From Symsagittifera roscoffensis (lineage: Eukaryota; Xenacoelomorpha; Acoela; Convolutidae), in NCBI RefSeq assembly GCF_963678635.1, contig NC_087066.1:12012517-12076516 (forward strand): a DNA stretch of 64,000 bases. The letters run 5' to 3'. A program made the translations under genes and the position numbers. Below, in pieces: positions 1-12,900 of the stretch; within the stretch, counting starts at the first letter, position 1; every line of letters begins with the position of its first letter. The notes beneath the pieces are model-generated. The model was not told the DNA's origin. It did not search any database and saw only the letters and a program-made list of their open reading frames with translations.

Positions 1-1460
1 ACAAATCTCCCTATCATTAGAAAGGCTATATGTATGAAATTTGATCATCAATAAACCATTTTGAATCACTCGAAAATTTATGATTTTTTTGTCTTAAGTT
101 TTTATTTATTTACAGTATTTTCCATTGGTTTAATTTTTTTTTATCTGAAGACTTACCTGAGCTAATATTGCTAATAAACTTGAAAACAATCCGCTTTCCA
201 GATATTTTGTTTCAATTGCTCTGTAATTTTGATGATCTGTATCATCTTTCAACTGAATTGTATTAAGAATTACATCAAAGTTTATTTTTTCCTAGCTTAC
301 AATTATCTTGCTTCCATTTAACTACACAAAACTCACAATAAATTTTAAAAAATTAAGTTTAATCAATGAAATACAAAAATTAAAACAAAATTGAAGAAAC
401 TTTCAAATAAATTTACTTTCTGTTTCAAGTTTTGTCTAGATCATACAAATTTCAACTGACTTTAGATAGAAAAAACTGATATATATATAATTTTTTTGCC
501 TTTACTTTGATTGTCATGAAATTTTCAATTCTTTTGATATCCACCAATCAGTTCCAATACTTACCTAGCATGTAATTTTCTTTCGCTTTTAAAAAATTTA
601 ATAAAAACTGAGTATTTTTCAAGATGCAACTTTATCCATTTTGTTATCCACCACTCAGAATTGACATTCCTTCTTACGAAAGTTTTAAACATTTTTGATA
701 ATAAATAATCAGATTAAAGTGCTCACAGATATAGTTTTTCACAGATTTCCCGATTATTAGAAAGGCTATATGTTTGAAATTTGAACATCAAAAAATCATT
801 TTGATTCACTCAAAAATTTATGAACTTTTTGTCTTAAGTTTTTTTCATTTACAGTATTTTCCATTGGTTTAATTTTAAACTTTGAAGACTTATCTTGATA
901 TAACAATGTTCATAAACCTGATAAGAAATTGCTTTTTCAGGTCTCCTCAAACAATCGATTTAGTGGTACTACTGTGACCAATTCTCTCGGAATCAAGTAG
1001 GAACTCCTGAAAGCAAATATGATCTCCATCAACGTCATCACTCTACCATATTTGTACTTGTTTTGTAGACATTTAGCTTTAAAATCGCCCATTCAGTCAT
1101 TGGTAAAAAATTTTGATAGAAACATGTTTCTCTTTGAAAAAAAAAATTGCCAAAACAATCTGACGAAAGTGTTGAAGAAAGTTTCTGTTTTGAAAGTTTT
1201 TTTTCGATGATCTGTTTTTTTTGTCAAAGGAATTAATATAAGGCTTACGACACATTTTACCATTCTGCATGCAATTATCTTGATTTCATTTAAGCAAACA
1301 AAACTCAAAATATGGTAAAATATTAAGGTTAACTAACCAAATTGAGTAATAAAATTTTTTTTCTGTTTGTAGTTTTGTCTGAATTTTACAAAGTTTAGCT
1401 GGCTTAAAAAATATATTTTCAATTTTTTGTTTCTTTAGCTTTTATTGTCATGAATTATTA
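1..1460. repeat. Diverged direct repeat, two units
   Basis: Two similar stretches follow each other. The first starts at base 1 and the second near 735, both with the landmark TTAGAAAGGCTATATGT. Later landmarks recur in the same order: GTCTTAAGTTTTT, CAGTATTTTCCATTGG, a CTTG(C/A)TT(C/T)CATTTAA block near 309 and 1279, and TTCTGTTT..AGTTTTGTCT near 418 and 1361. The copies differ by many substitutions and indels, so the duplication is old. No coding signal was seen. This is probably an ancient transposon-derived tandem repeat. Confidence 0.6.
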
Positions 1461-1899
1461 GTTTTTGTTGGGGCTGAAGGGGGAGGGGTGTGGTTGCAGA
1501 CCCCCAGGTTTTAAGATAAAGACTAGAATATCCGGTCTTCCAGCTATGTATTAGGATATGGATTAGACTTTTCTTGTATTAGGATAGGTTATAGGTTTGA
1601 AGAAATTGGTTTCGTTTCTCTTTCTTCTATTTTCAGATATGCTTATACTATTGTTCTAAACCATTAGAATTTACATTGAAAATGTCTGAAACTATGCTGA
1701 AACCTAACTGAAAGTTCAAAGAAGAAAACGTTTTTTCAGATAAAAATTTAAATTACCGTAAGTTGTTAACTTACAATTGATAGCTAAATAATTTTTAAAT
1801 CATTGCATCGTATGGAATTTCGTTACAATTTTCACGTTAATTTTATAAGTTAATGGCTAAGTATGTAATTCATAATTGAGTACTCCCCTTTTCGTGTAA
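1461..1899. other. No recognisable feature
   Basis: AT-rich sequence with one short G-rich patch near 1470-1510. I see no ORF, repeat or RNA gene here. Confidence 0.5.
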
Positions 1900-1926
1900 A
1901 AGTAACAGAGTCTTTTTTTAGTTTGT

Positions 1927-2410
1927 TTATAAATTCCGACGGTTGGAAGTTTTGAATCCGTGATTCGTCGAGTTCAAATTTATAGCTTCATCAGAAACTT
2001 GCTTGTATTTAGACAGTGGCACATCCCGAGTATCTTCTGCTACTAAATTTGATTTTGTGGTTCTTACTATAATAGCAGCAAAACGTCTTACTGCACAGGC
2101 ACAACATTTCAGTACAGCGAAATTCTTCTTTGAGTAATATGGATTCTCGTTTATCATGCTATTTATGAACAGCGCAGCATGTACGTGGGAATTATTTCTT
2201 CTTTTCATCAGCTATAAAGTCGTCTCTATACGTATGTCGACGAATTTGTGTCCACTGAGCTTTCTTCTCAGATAATTTACAATCGTCCAGGTTATATTCT
2301 GCTAATGCTAAATACAAAACGTCCGTATCCATCTCCAGTTTCTCGATTTTATTCTCATCGCAAACTTGTGGAAGAAATTGTAGTATAACTGCAACAATCA
2401 ATTTTGGCAT
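1927..2410 (-). pseudogene. PolB relic: palm motif C and C-terminal part
   Basis: Two overlapping frames (2410-2192 and 2208-1927) cover the end of the polymerase. The first carries EMDTDVLYLALAE, the counterpart of the catalytic DTDS metal-binding motif of family-B polymerases, with V in place of S. The second carries a cysteine-containing CCACAVRRFAAI stretch followed by PLSKYKQVSDEAINLNSTN, which continues the same protein after a frameshift. Both catalytic aspartates survive, but the gene around them does not. Confidence 0.75.
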
Positions 2411-3399
2411 ATTGAAGAATGAAAAATTCTACAGTTATTGGTTCTCTGTTCAATATTTGACTTCAAAGGTTTTACTTCATAAAAGCCTTTTTTCACAATA
2501 TTCAATCGCTTAAAAAATTTCTCAATTATTGCTTTGTGCGTCTTTTCAACGCCGAGTGTGGATTCTTGTCTCCTTTACGCCGAACATCAGCAACAGATTT
2601 AACAGCCTTTTTGAAGCATTTTTAGGCGTGTACTCAACAAATCGATAAATTTATGTGCATTGAAGTCAAAGTCCAAGATAGAAGTTAAGAAGTGGAGTAA
2701 TGTTATTACCATTTTCCAACTTAGAACTAGAAATTAACATTTTCTGCGGCATAATTTTTCGTGTATTCTGGAAAATCGTTACGGCAGACGTCAATCTTTT
2801 TAGAAAATGAAAAAAAATTCAAAAACTTGGATTTCAACTCGTCGGCAACTAGTAAATTGTATTGGACATATCCGTTCTTTATGTTTTTAAGTAAAAATCA
2901 GTAGACATGGGTTGTTTGTTAAAAAATTGTCTTGACATAATTTTTGACTGAAAAATCTGTTTTAAATTCCTCCCAATAATCACACTCCCACATTTCCTGA
3001 TATTTGTAACCTTTCTATTTTATATATACCCTCGTCTCAACTCATCCATTTCACACTTCTTATTTCCTCTTTCAATATTTTGGTCTGACAAAAAGAGGAC
3101 GTGTTGTTTGGCAGGAGCAGAAGTGATAGTAGCAAACCATTGCTTCAATTGCTGTTTTACTGTGATCGCAGTACCCATCAACATGGAAACAGTCAATTTT
3201 CTTCTATTTTACAATTGTGTAACAACTCCGAAGGACATAACCATATTCTCAAATTTTCGGGTTAAGTTATTTCTAGGTTTGAGCCGATCACTTTCAGAAT
3301 CATCTTGTCTAAAGTCCTGTAGGTATCTCTTGGCTCATTGAGAATGGATATAGTTGGCTTGCGTCAACTTCAACTATTTTCTTGCAAACATTTGACGAG

Positions 3400-4210
3400 T
3401 TACGAAAAAAAGGTTTGATCGACAACAGCTTTTGGCGTGAAACCTATTGATGTACCACCATTCATTTCTTCTCTAGCTTTCTCACATAAATCTTTATCTC
3501 CTTCAAAGAACGGGTAGAATTTGTGATATGTTGATTTGTGTAAGCAGAGATATGCAACATTTGGACGTGTGCATTCCAGTTTCATAATGTAAATTCCCCC
3601 ATCATGGTAAAACTGTATCACTTTTTGCATAGCTTGAAGAGTAGGAACGTCATCTTGGATGTTATACCGTCGTATGCAGTCTTTGAAAGTGTTCATGTTC
3701 TTTTATTCCCAGATGCAATTCAAATAAAAGTAATTTTCGAAACCTGATGGTGGAACTGATTGAATACGTAGCTTTTTCAGCGCATTTTGTTGATCAAGTC
3801 CTCAATTAACCAGTTTTTAGTAATCGTTGAAATTTTTTTTGAGAGGTTTCGCCGAAAAAAGCTTCATATGGAAGCAATTCCGTACAGTCAAGCTGGTCTG
3901 GGCTGTTAAACCATTCCTAAGGGGGAAAAAATTTGGTTTCAAATGAATCCAACACTGCTGCTCCTCACACAAACTTTGTTATATCGAGAAAGTGTACATC
4001 TCCCAAATTGAAGGATATGTAATTTTTTGCCTTTTTAATGACTGTTGGTTCGTTTTCTTTAACACATTTAAAGTACGAGATGAAGAACGCATTGATAATG
4101 TTCAGATCGTATCTGCCACTATCGAATCCGAACACAGATAAGGTTTTAACATACCGCTCTTAATGCATTTCCAAGCCAATCAGTTGATTTTTTTAAATCT
4201 CAAGAAATGT
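3400..4210 (-). pseudogene. PolB relic: exonuclease to early palm region
   Basis: A 98-codon open fragment (3696-3400) runs from TFKDCIRRYNIQDDVPTL to the conserved KFYPFFEGDKDLCEKAREEMNGG and KAVVDQTF blocks. Upstream in other frames are FGFDSGRYDLNIINAFF, ISFNLGDVHFLDI and the PYEAFF segment near 3870, broken by stops. The order matches the exonuclease domain leading into the palm of organellar/viral PolB. Confidence 0.75.
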
Positions 4211-5829
4211 GTCGGCATGTCATTCTAATCTCCATCTTCAACATATTCGTCTTCATACTTGAAGACTTCTGTTCTTTCAGTATAATTTTTTCCATTAAGT
4301 TTATCAAAAAAATTTTTGACTCGTCGTTAACAGTGTTTTCGGTTTCAGAAAATAATGTTCTAACTTTTAGCTTGCTTTTTTCAGTTAGAAGTTCAAATTT
4401 GGAAACCAAAAAGCAGTTAATTGGATTTCTCGATCATTTTTACCCAAAAAAATTGTATCATCTTCCAAATTTGAAGATATTGAGACAAAAATTGGGACAT
4501 GTTTTCCAATCCAAATAGTTGTCGCGATTGCTTTCAGTTTGTCTGAGGATGTGATTCGAAGTCAAAGATTGCTACATTGCTGAATAGTTCCTGATTTTCA
4601 GTGTAAGGAATGTTGAATCCGTTCAGTTTCTCGAAAATTTTTTCCCGGAAAGTGTACTCGTTTTTGGGTTAATCTGCTGCTCTCTATCTTTACTTATGAT
4701 AAGAAGTTTGTTGACGTGATCTGATTTGTGGAAGAAAGTGCCACAGCTAGGACATTGAAAACTTTTAAGAAAGAATCAATATCATTCGTATAAAAGTTAT
4801 GATTGTCGAGTCTTAGCAACTTCACGGTTTTATTAAATTTTCCAAAACTTCGCCTAGCTAATTCTCACCATATTCAACTTCCTGAATTTCAGAATTTTAT
4901 ATGAACTTGTTGCGTTGAACTATTCCTCACGACAAGAGGTAAATCATCGATGGCAACTCCACGAAACTTCTCAGGATCTTATCCAGATTTTGATATAATC
5001 TCTGTAAACAGCTGAGATGTAGGAGCGTCGAGGTTACTATGGCAACGCAAATACGTTGTTAACATACGTAAAAGACACAGATGATCTTCGTATGGTTGCT
5101 TTTCTTTGTTAGACAAAAGACAATTGACTTACATATGTCGTAGTAAAGGTTCGGGTAGAACAGAGTCTGGGCCTTCCATTGGAATATGTTTCAGTAATGC
5201 GGCAAGAGCAGCAACGTTTGTTATCAATTTGAATCTCCACTTTCGGTTCTGACGTTCTTGAGAGCATTGCTTCACGATATCATTTTTACCTACTTTTTCT
5301 GGGTTGGCTATCAAGTGAGCTTTAGTAGACAGTAAATCAGACTTTTCAAACTAAGTATTGTTTTTTTGTGCGCAGAGTAGTATCAAATTTCACCGGTTTC
5401 CACATTTCGGCAAAATAACTTTTGCAGCTGAGTCGAGCTTGTTGGAGATTTTTTCAAGATTCTCGTTGATAATTTTATGATCTAAACTTGACTTTTAAAA
5501 GTTAAAAACCTTATGTCTCCCATTTTTTTCTTTATCAACCGGAAAAGGTTGAAAAGCCATCAACTCTTCTTGGAGTTTCTCTCCATCATCCCCCTCCTCC
5601 TTCAAAATCTTGTTCAAGTCTGCCACCGTATCACTTGGTTTCCAATGTTTTGCTCCAAATTCTTTTTTCCGATTTTGTTGGAGAGAAAAGCAACTCGGAA
5701 AGTCTTTCTCACATGACGAGAAAATTGTTGATTGTTTGGAAAATGATGGAGCATGCTTCATGGCCACTTGATAGTTCATTTCTTTTGAAATACCTACAAC
5801 CAGGACCAGAAAAACTCATTTAGAACCTT

Positions 5830-7439
5830 TTTTCCGGTGTCGAGCTGCGTTTTGACGTATATACATGTTTCCACAGTCCCTATACTGCACTTTCTCGTTT
5901 CCATTCAATGACGGCATCTAAGAAATGGGACATTTTATTTTTAAAAAATTCAAGCAATCAGTACTTGGTAAATATCAAAGAGGGAGAACTGAAAAGCCCT
6001 AAGATATTGATAAGTGATTTATATTTACTTTGAGTTTTTTGAGGAGTTATACACTGTATAGAACATTTTTTTTTCAACAGAGTAAAAGGAACTCAATATG
6101 AAATTAATCTGTTTGCTGTCGCTTAAAGAAAATTAACCAACCAAATTCACTTTCGATTTCGACCAATTAGAACTGACCATTCTCGCAACTGATTTAACAA
6201 TTGATTTCCTTCATTAATTGAAAAATATCTATGAAAAAACACTTGAATTGCCTCGAGGTACTAAACAAAAAAAAGTCCACTTGATTTTCTAATTGATGGA
6301 ATAGACGTTGACTCGTATTTTTTTCCTATCTATTTGAACCTTTATTTTGTCCAAAATAGAGTTCCCCGATTGAGTAAAGGTCTATTTAGGTAGTTTTAAT
6401 CAATCAAAGAGTTTATTTTTGATCCACATAATGCGTAACAAAGCTTCAAATTTACAGCTGAGTTACACCTGACTAGGAAAAAAATTTTATTTTCTGGAAA
6501 ACTTGAATTTATTCAATTGGTAATTTATCAAACGGTAATATATCGTACAGTAAAATATCAAAAACTCCTTTTATCTCCCACCCGATACCCGAATTTGTGA
6601 AAACTCCCCAGCAAACTCTTTATTTCTTCATTTGTTTAAAGATTTTCAAATTTAAAAATCCTGCATGATCAGCTTTGGAATCAGATTTTCAGAGATTTAC
6701 TTTTCTTCAACTCCGAGCTATCCTCTCAAATTTACGACAAAATGTGAGGACTTAGTTATCTACTCAAAAACCAGCAAGTTCTCGTTGATTAAATACAAAA
6801 AACTCAATATATTTAATGAAAAAACTGACAGAAAAGCTACTTGTATTAAGATCTTTCTTTTGTTATTTATACCGGAAAACTTTCTTATTTTTACAGCAAA
6901 CAATGTATGCTCATTTACTGTTGCAATGAATTCGTGTATATTTTTGATTCTTTGGAAGATTTAAGTCCTTGAAAGAGTCTTCTTATCGGATACGGCACCA
7001 TAATTGAAAGTAACACTTTTTGTGATTGGAAACGACAATGTGTTAGAATTCCAAAATGGAACTTCATTTCTGATGGGACACGACTTTTTTTAAACAAAAA
7101 TTCGGAAAAAAGAACTGATTGGACGCAATTACAAACCAAAAAAGGTTATTCAAATCTGATAGGTTAAACTCTCACATTCAATGTGAAGGCACCAATCACG
7201 CTTCACGAAAATTTTTTTTGTTTCCAAATTAACTATTGTCAACTACTTCCTCTCTCAGCTCTAAATCAGTCATAATTCTTGTTTTTACTCTGTAGCTTTT
7301 ACATAAGTTATTACACAAAATGATCTTCTCAGTGCAAAACAGCAACCTCATATATTCTGTTCTAATGATCTAGTTCAAATCAAAGCGCGTGAAACAGTCT
7401 CCGGACAATTTTTTGCCCAACTAGACATCCCAATCCAAG
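5830..7439. other. No recognisable gene
   Basis: AT-rich DNA with a few short open frames, such as 99 codons on the plus strand at 6665-6964. Their composition is that of random AT-rich sequence. No domain, splice-bounded exon or repeat was recognised. Confidence 0.5.
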
Positions 7440-7793
7440 TCTGGCTCATGGTGGAAGTGATGCGAAGGGTTACAATGAACATCATATGTTGCAATTACTC
7501 ATCACAGAGAGCCAATTTGGGTTAATGCAAATGATGGAGGAAGTGTCTGAGCATGTGCAAATAAACTTCCGCGAGAATTTTGACTCTACAAATGTGGATC
7601 AACCAGTGAAAGATTTCCTCTTTCCCTAGAAGGAGGAGATGAGATCAGTCGAAAATCCCATCACACTAGATGAATATGAAAGCTTCTCAGAAACGAGGAC
7701 GCCTCAAAACACCACTCCTCAACAACCACCAGCGATGAAAAGTCGTCCAGCTCCGCGTTCCATAGAGAAACTTCAAAACTCTTCGGCTGTTTG
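7440..7793 (+). pseudogene. Broken coding relic, unknown product
   Basis: This stretch is richer in G+C than its surroundings. It holds one frame with protein-like composition from about 7440 (HGGSDAKGYNEHHMLQ) through QLLITESQFGLMQMMEEVSE to a TGA at 7791-7793, broken by a single TAG at 7627-7629. The C-terminal part is rich in Pro, Gln, Ser and Thr (PQNTTPQQPPAMKSRPAPRS). No domain was recognised. It lies about 1.6 kb beyond the start of the PolB relic and on the opposite strand, so it could be another gene of the same decayed element; that is inference. Confidence 0.4.
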
Positions 7794-7934
7794 ACAGCTT
7801 TTTGATCAAAATTTTCTGTAAATAATTGTTGTTTGTTGTTTATTTCATCTTTTCAAATTATTTTACCTATTTAATTTGATTTTGACTATGTGAACTAACT
7901 ACACCTGACTCTACACAATGATCAACTTAAAGAT

Positions 7935-9480
7935 CAGCCCTCCCCCCCACCCCCCCGATCCCAGTGTCGAAACTTGTTTTTAAAATTTTTGCGTAGATTT
8001 CAACCATTTCATTTCATAACTATTTTCAACAAGACCAAAAAAATTGTAGAAACATTAATTGCCAGTTTTAAATCATTCGGAGTACAAAATAACTTACAGA
8101 GGGATCTTTAGGCAAAAAAATATTACATAGGGATCATTAGCGATCAACTATACCAGATGAGCACTGTAGGGATCAACTCCCTTCCCGCCCCCGATCCCAG
8201 TGTCGTATATCTATACTACTAGCATCAAAAACAACATCTGGTGCTTGTTAGCTTCAAGACATCCCGATTTGAATAGCCCTTATACTCAGATCTCGGAAAC
8301 GCCAACCACGCTTCCGCAATTTATCAAAAAAGAACAATAACAAAATTTTATCAAAGTATAATGTGGAGCTCCCAATCATCGATGCCTCCGTATGAGTCGG
8401 TGATTGTATCATATCAAACAACCACTTGTAACTGCAAAATAAAAAAAAAACGAATGAAAAACAAAAATGTGGAGTTCACTATATTCGATACCCCTGTATG
8501 TTTTTTGTTAGTAAGGTAAAGGTATCCAATCTTCTTCACAGTTAAGTAATGGTGGGTTACTTTAATCCATTTTTGGTATGGTGTTAACTCGTTTTATCTG
8601 GAGTGGTTTTGAGAAATTTCATATCAGAATTGACCCTAAACTGTTTTTAGTGCCTTCAACTGACACTTGTTTTGGGAGATTGTTTGTATAATTCAACAAT
8701 TTCATTTCATAACTATTTTCACCAAACCATAGATTTTGTAAAAACAGAGAAAGAACCAAATCGCAAAGTTTTTCAACAGCAAAACGCATTGCACTGTTTT
8801 AGTTCAATTGGAATACCACATAGCTTGCCGAGGTAATGGTGGCGAATAGGAGAACATATTTACTCAATGCATTGAACGATTTGTTTTCAACCAACACAAT
8901 CTTCTCATAGAGACCTTAGGTATAAAAATTTCACATAGAGATCTTCTAAGATCATTAGTTTGACATAGGGATCATAGGTACAAAACTTTTAGATAGGGAT
9001 CATTAGGGATCATTAATTTTACATAGGAATCATTAGGCAAGAATATTTTTTAGGGATCGTAAGGGATCATATAAACCCATTGATTTCTGTAGGGATCACC
9101 CCCTTTTCCCGCCCCTGATTCCAGTGTCGTACATCTATACTACTAACATCAAAAACAACATCTGGTGCTTGTTAGCTTCAAGATATTCAGATTCGAATAG
9201 CCCTTATACTCAGACCTCGGAAACGCCATCCACGCTTCAGCAATTTACAAAACAATAACTATAACAAAACTGTACCGGAAAAAAAATGTGGATTTCCCTA
9301 ATTTTGATACCGCCGTATGAGTCCCTGATTGTATCATATTAAACACCCACTTGTACCTGCAGAATCAAAAAACCACATGAAAAGCCAAAGTGTAGAGCTC
9401 CCAATCTTAGATACCCCCGTATTGGTCCCTGCCTGTATCATATCAAACACCCACTTTTAACTGCAGAAATTGAAATATAG
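7935..9480 (+). repeat. Nested direct-repeat array
   Basis: A block of about 300 bp starting CCCAGTGTCGTA(T/C)ATCTATACTACTA occurs near 8200 and again near 9125, including CATCTGGTGCTTGTTAGCTTC and CTCGGAAACGCCA. It is followed by one (8340-8450) or two (9270-9370 and 9380-9480) copies of a unit of about 100 bp with CC(C/G)CCGTAT, TGTATCATAT and CCACTT motifs. Between them (8090-8170, 8910-9085) are degenerate short repeats of ACATAGGGATCATTAGG. No ORF was seen. Probably the remains of a satellite-bearing transposon. Confidence 0.65.
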
Positions 9481-11253
9481 AACAATCTTTCTATCGCATC
9501 TTCAATTTTCAGTCCACCAGATGCTCAACTTGGAAACCATTGATGGAAGCTAAGAAAACTAATTCAAGGCAAATGTCAAGGCTAGTCGCACCAAGCTTAG
9601 AACTTTCCAATCAAAGTAAACTCCTAAGCTTTTAGGATACCGATTTATAACTTTTGCAGCAGGTAGTTGCCGCTGATGAGATATTTTGAGTCGATCAAGC
9701 ACAACCGATAACTCCCAAAGTAATGAAAGTCAACGTTTCTAACGAGAGGCATTATTTCGACTTTATCAGTCCAGAACCAGCTCTCAATAACAAATACCGT
9801 CAGTAAATTGCAAAGAGTTTGATCTAGTAATCACCCCTGAAAAATCTCAGAAGTAAATATAATTTAATAAAGCTTCGTCTCATAGGTTTCCTATGATCCA
9901 AACATTGAGCCTAATCCAAAGTGAATCACTCTGGAAATTAAAGTCAATATGAATATTTAGTTTCCAAATCCGAAAAGTTTTAGTGCATCCGATCATATTT
10001 ACCGACATGTTGAAACATTTTGGACTAGTTGGAAAGCCAAAAAACTCAAAAAAATTCACGAAAGGAAAAGTTTTGGGCAGATTTCAGAAAAAAAAAGTTT
10101 TTAGTTTTTGTCTTCAATTACGCACCAGTATGAACATGAGAATGAGAAGGTACCAAGTCTGTGCAAAATAATTGAAACACAAACATTCTAGTCCTTCAAT
10201 AAATCAAAATTGGTAGACAAAACTCGCCTCTCACTGTCTTAAATATTGCGGTTAAATAATCCAGCGTGCTGTTTCATCTCTCGACTTAAGTTCTACGGTC
10301 AATTGATTTTTTTATTCAGTTAATGCACGAACAAAGTTGTTTTTATCTCATTGGACATAACTTTCATTTCATGCAACTGTTTTAAAAAGTTCGCTTTTTA
10401 TTTTCCAAGTTTTTCTGGCGTTCTTGCGTCGTGTAGAAATATTGAACGTTTTTCAAAGCCTACATCAATTCTTCTTGCAATAATTTTAAAATTTAGCAGA
10501 TAATTTAGTTTTTTTTGGAACAGGGTTAGTTAATTCCTGTATTTGTTGTCATGGACTTCGCAAGTTTCCTTCATGTTTTCTTCAGGTTATAATTTCAACT
10601 CCTAAAAAATTGGTGCAGAATTTTCATACATCATTCCATTCCGTAGCTCTAACATTGCGAGTCTATTTATTATTGACTCGAATCAGCCCTAATTATCTAT
10701 TATATGATTTTTTTGTCAGTCGTCGCGAACTATATTTTATCATTTACTTTTAAAACTGTCGTTTTGAGCTTGTTAGTTCTTAAGCAACCTAGTTCGGGTG
10801 AAAGACAAAAATCTGCAGTAAAATTGCTTTTTGAGATTTGACATTCACATATTGGCTTCAAAACACGTTTTCTATGAATCCTTTCTCATTTCGCTAAATT
10901 TTTTGATGATATTTCGTTATATTGGATTGCTTTCTGCTCACATATATTTTTAATGTTTATCGAAAGGTCGCTACATTTTTTGTTGAATCAACAGAAACAG
11001 ATACAATGAACAAAAATGAATTTATCAAACCTCTGTCTCTCAAATCGGGCCTTTTAAAAAATATGGAGAAAGAAAAATTGCTTGAAACTCTATCGGCTTG
11101 TTGTTAGTGCAATTTATTTCTCAAGTGTTTTCTTTGTTTAGTGTAATTTTGTTTACATCAATTAACTATGTTACTCTCTTTAACTTTGAACCAAATAAAT
11201 TGAGCCATCTTAATGGTATACTTTGGGTTCAAAATTAAGTGCATCATAAAAAA
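9481..11253. other. No recognisable gene
   Basis: AT-rich sequence. Small plus-strand frames at 9983-10171 and 10922-11107 have no start context, domain or conserved motif, and are left uncalled. Confidence 0.5.
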
Positions 11254-11668
11254 GGGTGGCATACCTCATGCTTGAGTGACCGAATGCTTGAAATTAATTT
11301 TAGCTTACTTTCAGCCAATCAGAATTGAGTACTCAAAAATTCAAAGTAAATCGCAAAATTCTCAAACTAAGAAAATAAATCCACGCCATTAGTGTTAATA
11401 CTGACCGATTAGATAAGCAGATGAGTTTTCAAAAATTAAAAATTCTTATGAACTTAAACGCATAAATTTTGATGTTTATGTGAATAGTATTACGGCTGTA
11501 GCCCGCAATTTGTAATATTTTTGATTAGTTTCCACTGATTTAATACATTTTCTGTTAATATCGACTTCGATTTCGTGAGAAAGGCATTCAGCTAAGAGGA
11601 GCGCTTAGCGATTTTGAATGGTTGAAATTTTCCAAGCATTCGGACCCTCAAGCATGAGAACCCTCCCC
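11254..11668. mobile_element. 415-bp MITE with 8-bp target duplication
   Basis: The ends are imperfect inverted repeats of about 36 bp: the left end contains CTCATGCTTGAGTGACCGAATGCTTG and the right end the reverse complement of TCATGCTTGAGGGTCCGAATGCTTG. ATAAAAAA stands on both sides (11246-11253 and 11669-11676), an 8-bp duplication typical of hAT-like transposons. There is no coding capacity. Confidence 0.75.
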
Positions 11669-11770
11669 ATAAAAAATTGATTAAAATTCAAATAATTTTT
11701 GTTCTGAATTTCTTCGGAAAATTTTTTTGAAACAAAGCGATGGTTGATTATTTTTTACCCGTGATCAAAA

Positions 11771-11852
11771 AGCAATCCAATTTAATGAAATATGTTCCAA
11801 TGTAATGAAACTATGTCCCAATTTAATGAAATATGTTCCAACTTATTGAAAG
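11771..11852 (+). repeat. Short tandem repeat, about 27 bp, three copies
   Basis: Three degenerate units of the form CCAATTTAATGAAATATGTT run head to tail. Confidence 0.65.
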
Positions 11853-12900
11853 GATAGCTGCTTCATAGAAAAACCCGTTTAGGAAGACACTGTAAATTTA
11901 TTTTTGAACTTGCTCTAAAGGATATAGCTAAGCATAGTTAAATTTTTTTTTAAATGTTTTTCTAGAAGATACTTCAACAAACTTGCAACAACCTTTTGCA
12001 TGCTAAACTTGAATTTAAAAAATAATTGAGCGGCGGCTGAAAAATGCAATTTTTCTCCTGATTTTTGGAAATTTTACTTAGCCATGTACGATACCCATCG
12101 GTAGTGATCAATAGTGATGGTACCCAGCAATGATATGAATGCGGATTCAAATCGCACGCGCGCTGCAGTTTCGATGGTGAGAGTTCTTTTGAGATAGATC
12201 TTAGTTAATCTGAAATGGGCAAATTTCGGGTTAGATAAATTTTCAATAAATTGAAGTTATAGACTTGTAGAATAAGCATTTTTTAATTTATAATCAAATT
12301 TATAACTAAGACAAGGTAACGTAAAACAAAAGCAAAATCCATAAAAACACTACGCTGGCGGTATAAAAATCAGACCAACATGTTAGATTGGATTGCGAAT
12401 TAATTTTGCAGTTTTGAGTCCCTTATCAGAAATTGTTCATCAACAACTCCTAAGGGTAACAACGAAATTGTTCTAGAGAAAATCTTCTTTTCATTTTCAA
12501 TTATATAAGGTGACATAAAACTACGCATAATGAGATTGCTGAGATATTTTGTATCACAAATTCCATATTTGTATGCGGCTGTGGACGAAAAAAGATTTTG
12601 CAATGATCAGAATTTAAAAAGTCCAGGAACAGTAATCAGTCAGTATATACACAGTAAACGCGGTTTCTATCTCTGTTCTCATCTCGAATCAGATTTAAAA
12701 TTGTATTGTGCCGAGTTTGACACGGTGCTGACAAACTTTACAGTACTATAACCAAAACACACATGACTTACACACTGAAACTAGTCAGGTTTTAGTTTTG
12801 CTTTGGCTCAATTTCGTTGCTGTTATTCTTTTTACATGATTTTGAAGTGAAATGAGGTTTTCCGACTGGAACGATTTTTAGAAAAACTAGAAGAAAAAAT
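11853..12900. other. No recognisable gene
   Basis: Two overlapping open frames on opposite strands near 12400-12750 have no recognisable domain and look like chance frames. Nothing else was seen. Confidence 0.45.

Larger units (their letters stand above)
1927..5815 (-). pseudogene. Decayed family-B DNA polymerase (organellar/viral, Polinton-like type)
   Basis: Reading the minus strand from about 5.8 kb down to 1.9 kb gives a series of short coding fragments in several frames, in the order of a protein-primed-type (DNA_pol_B_2) polymerase. They include HIPMEGPDSVLPEPLLRHM (5129-5190), an exonuclease-type VFGFDSGRYDLN block near 4120-4150, the GGTSIGFTPKAVVDQTFFS block (3400-3460) and a palm fragment with EMDTDVLYLALAE (about 2290-2340). 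Stops and frameshifts interrupt it every few hundred bases, so it cannot make a polymerase. Such genes are carried by Polinton/Maverick-like self-synthesising transposons and related linear plasmids. No integrase, capsid or terminal repeats were identified, so the parent element is not fixed. Family assignment is secure; element type is inference. Confidence 0.8.
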
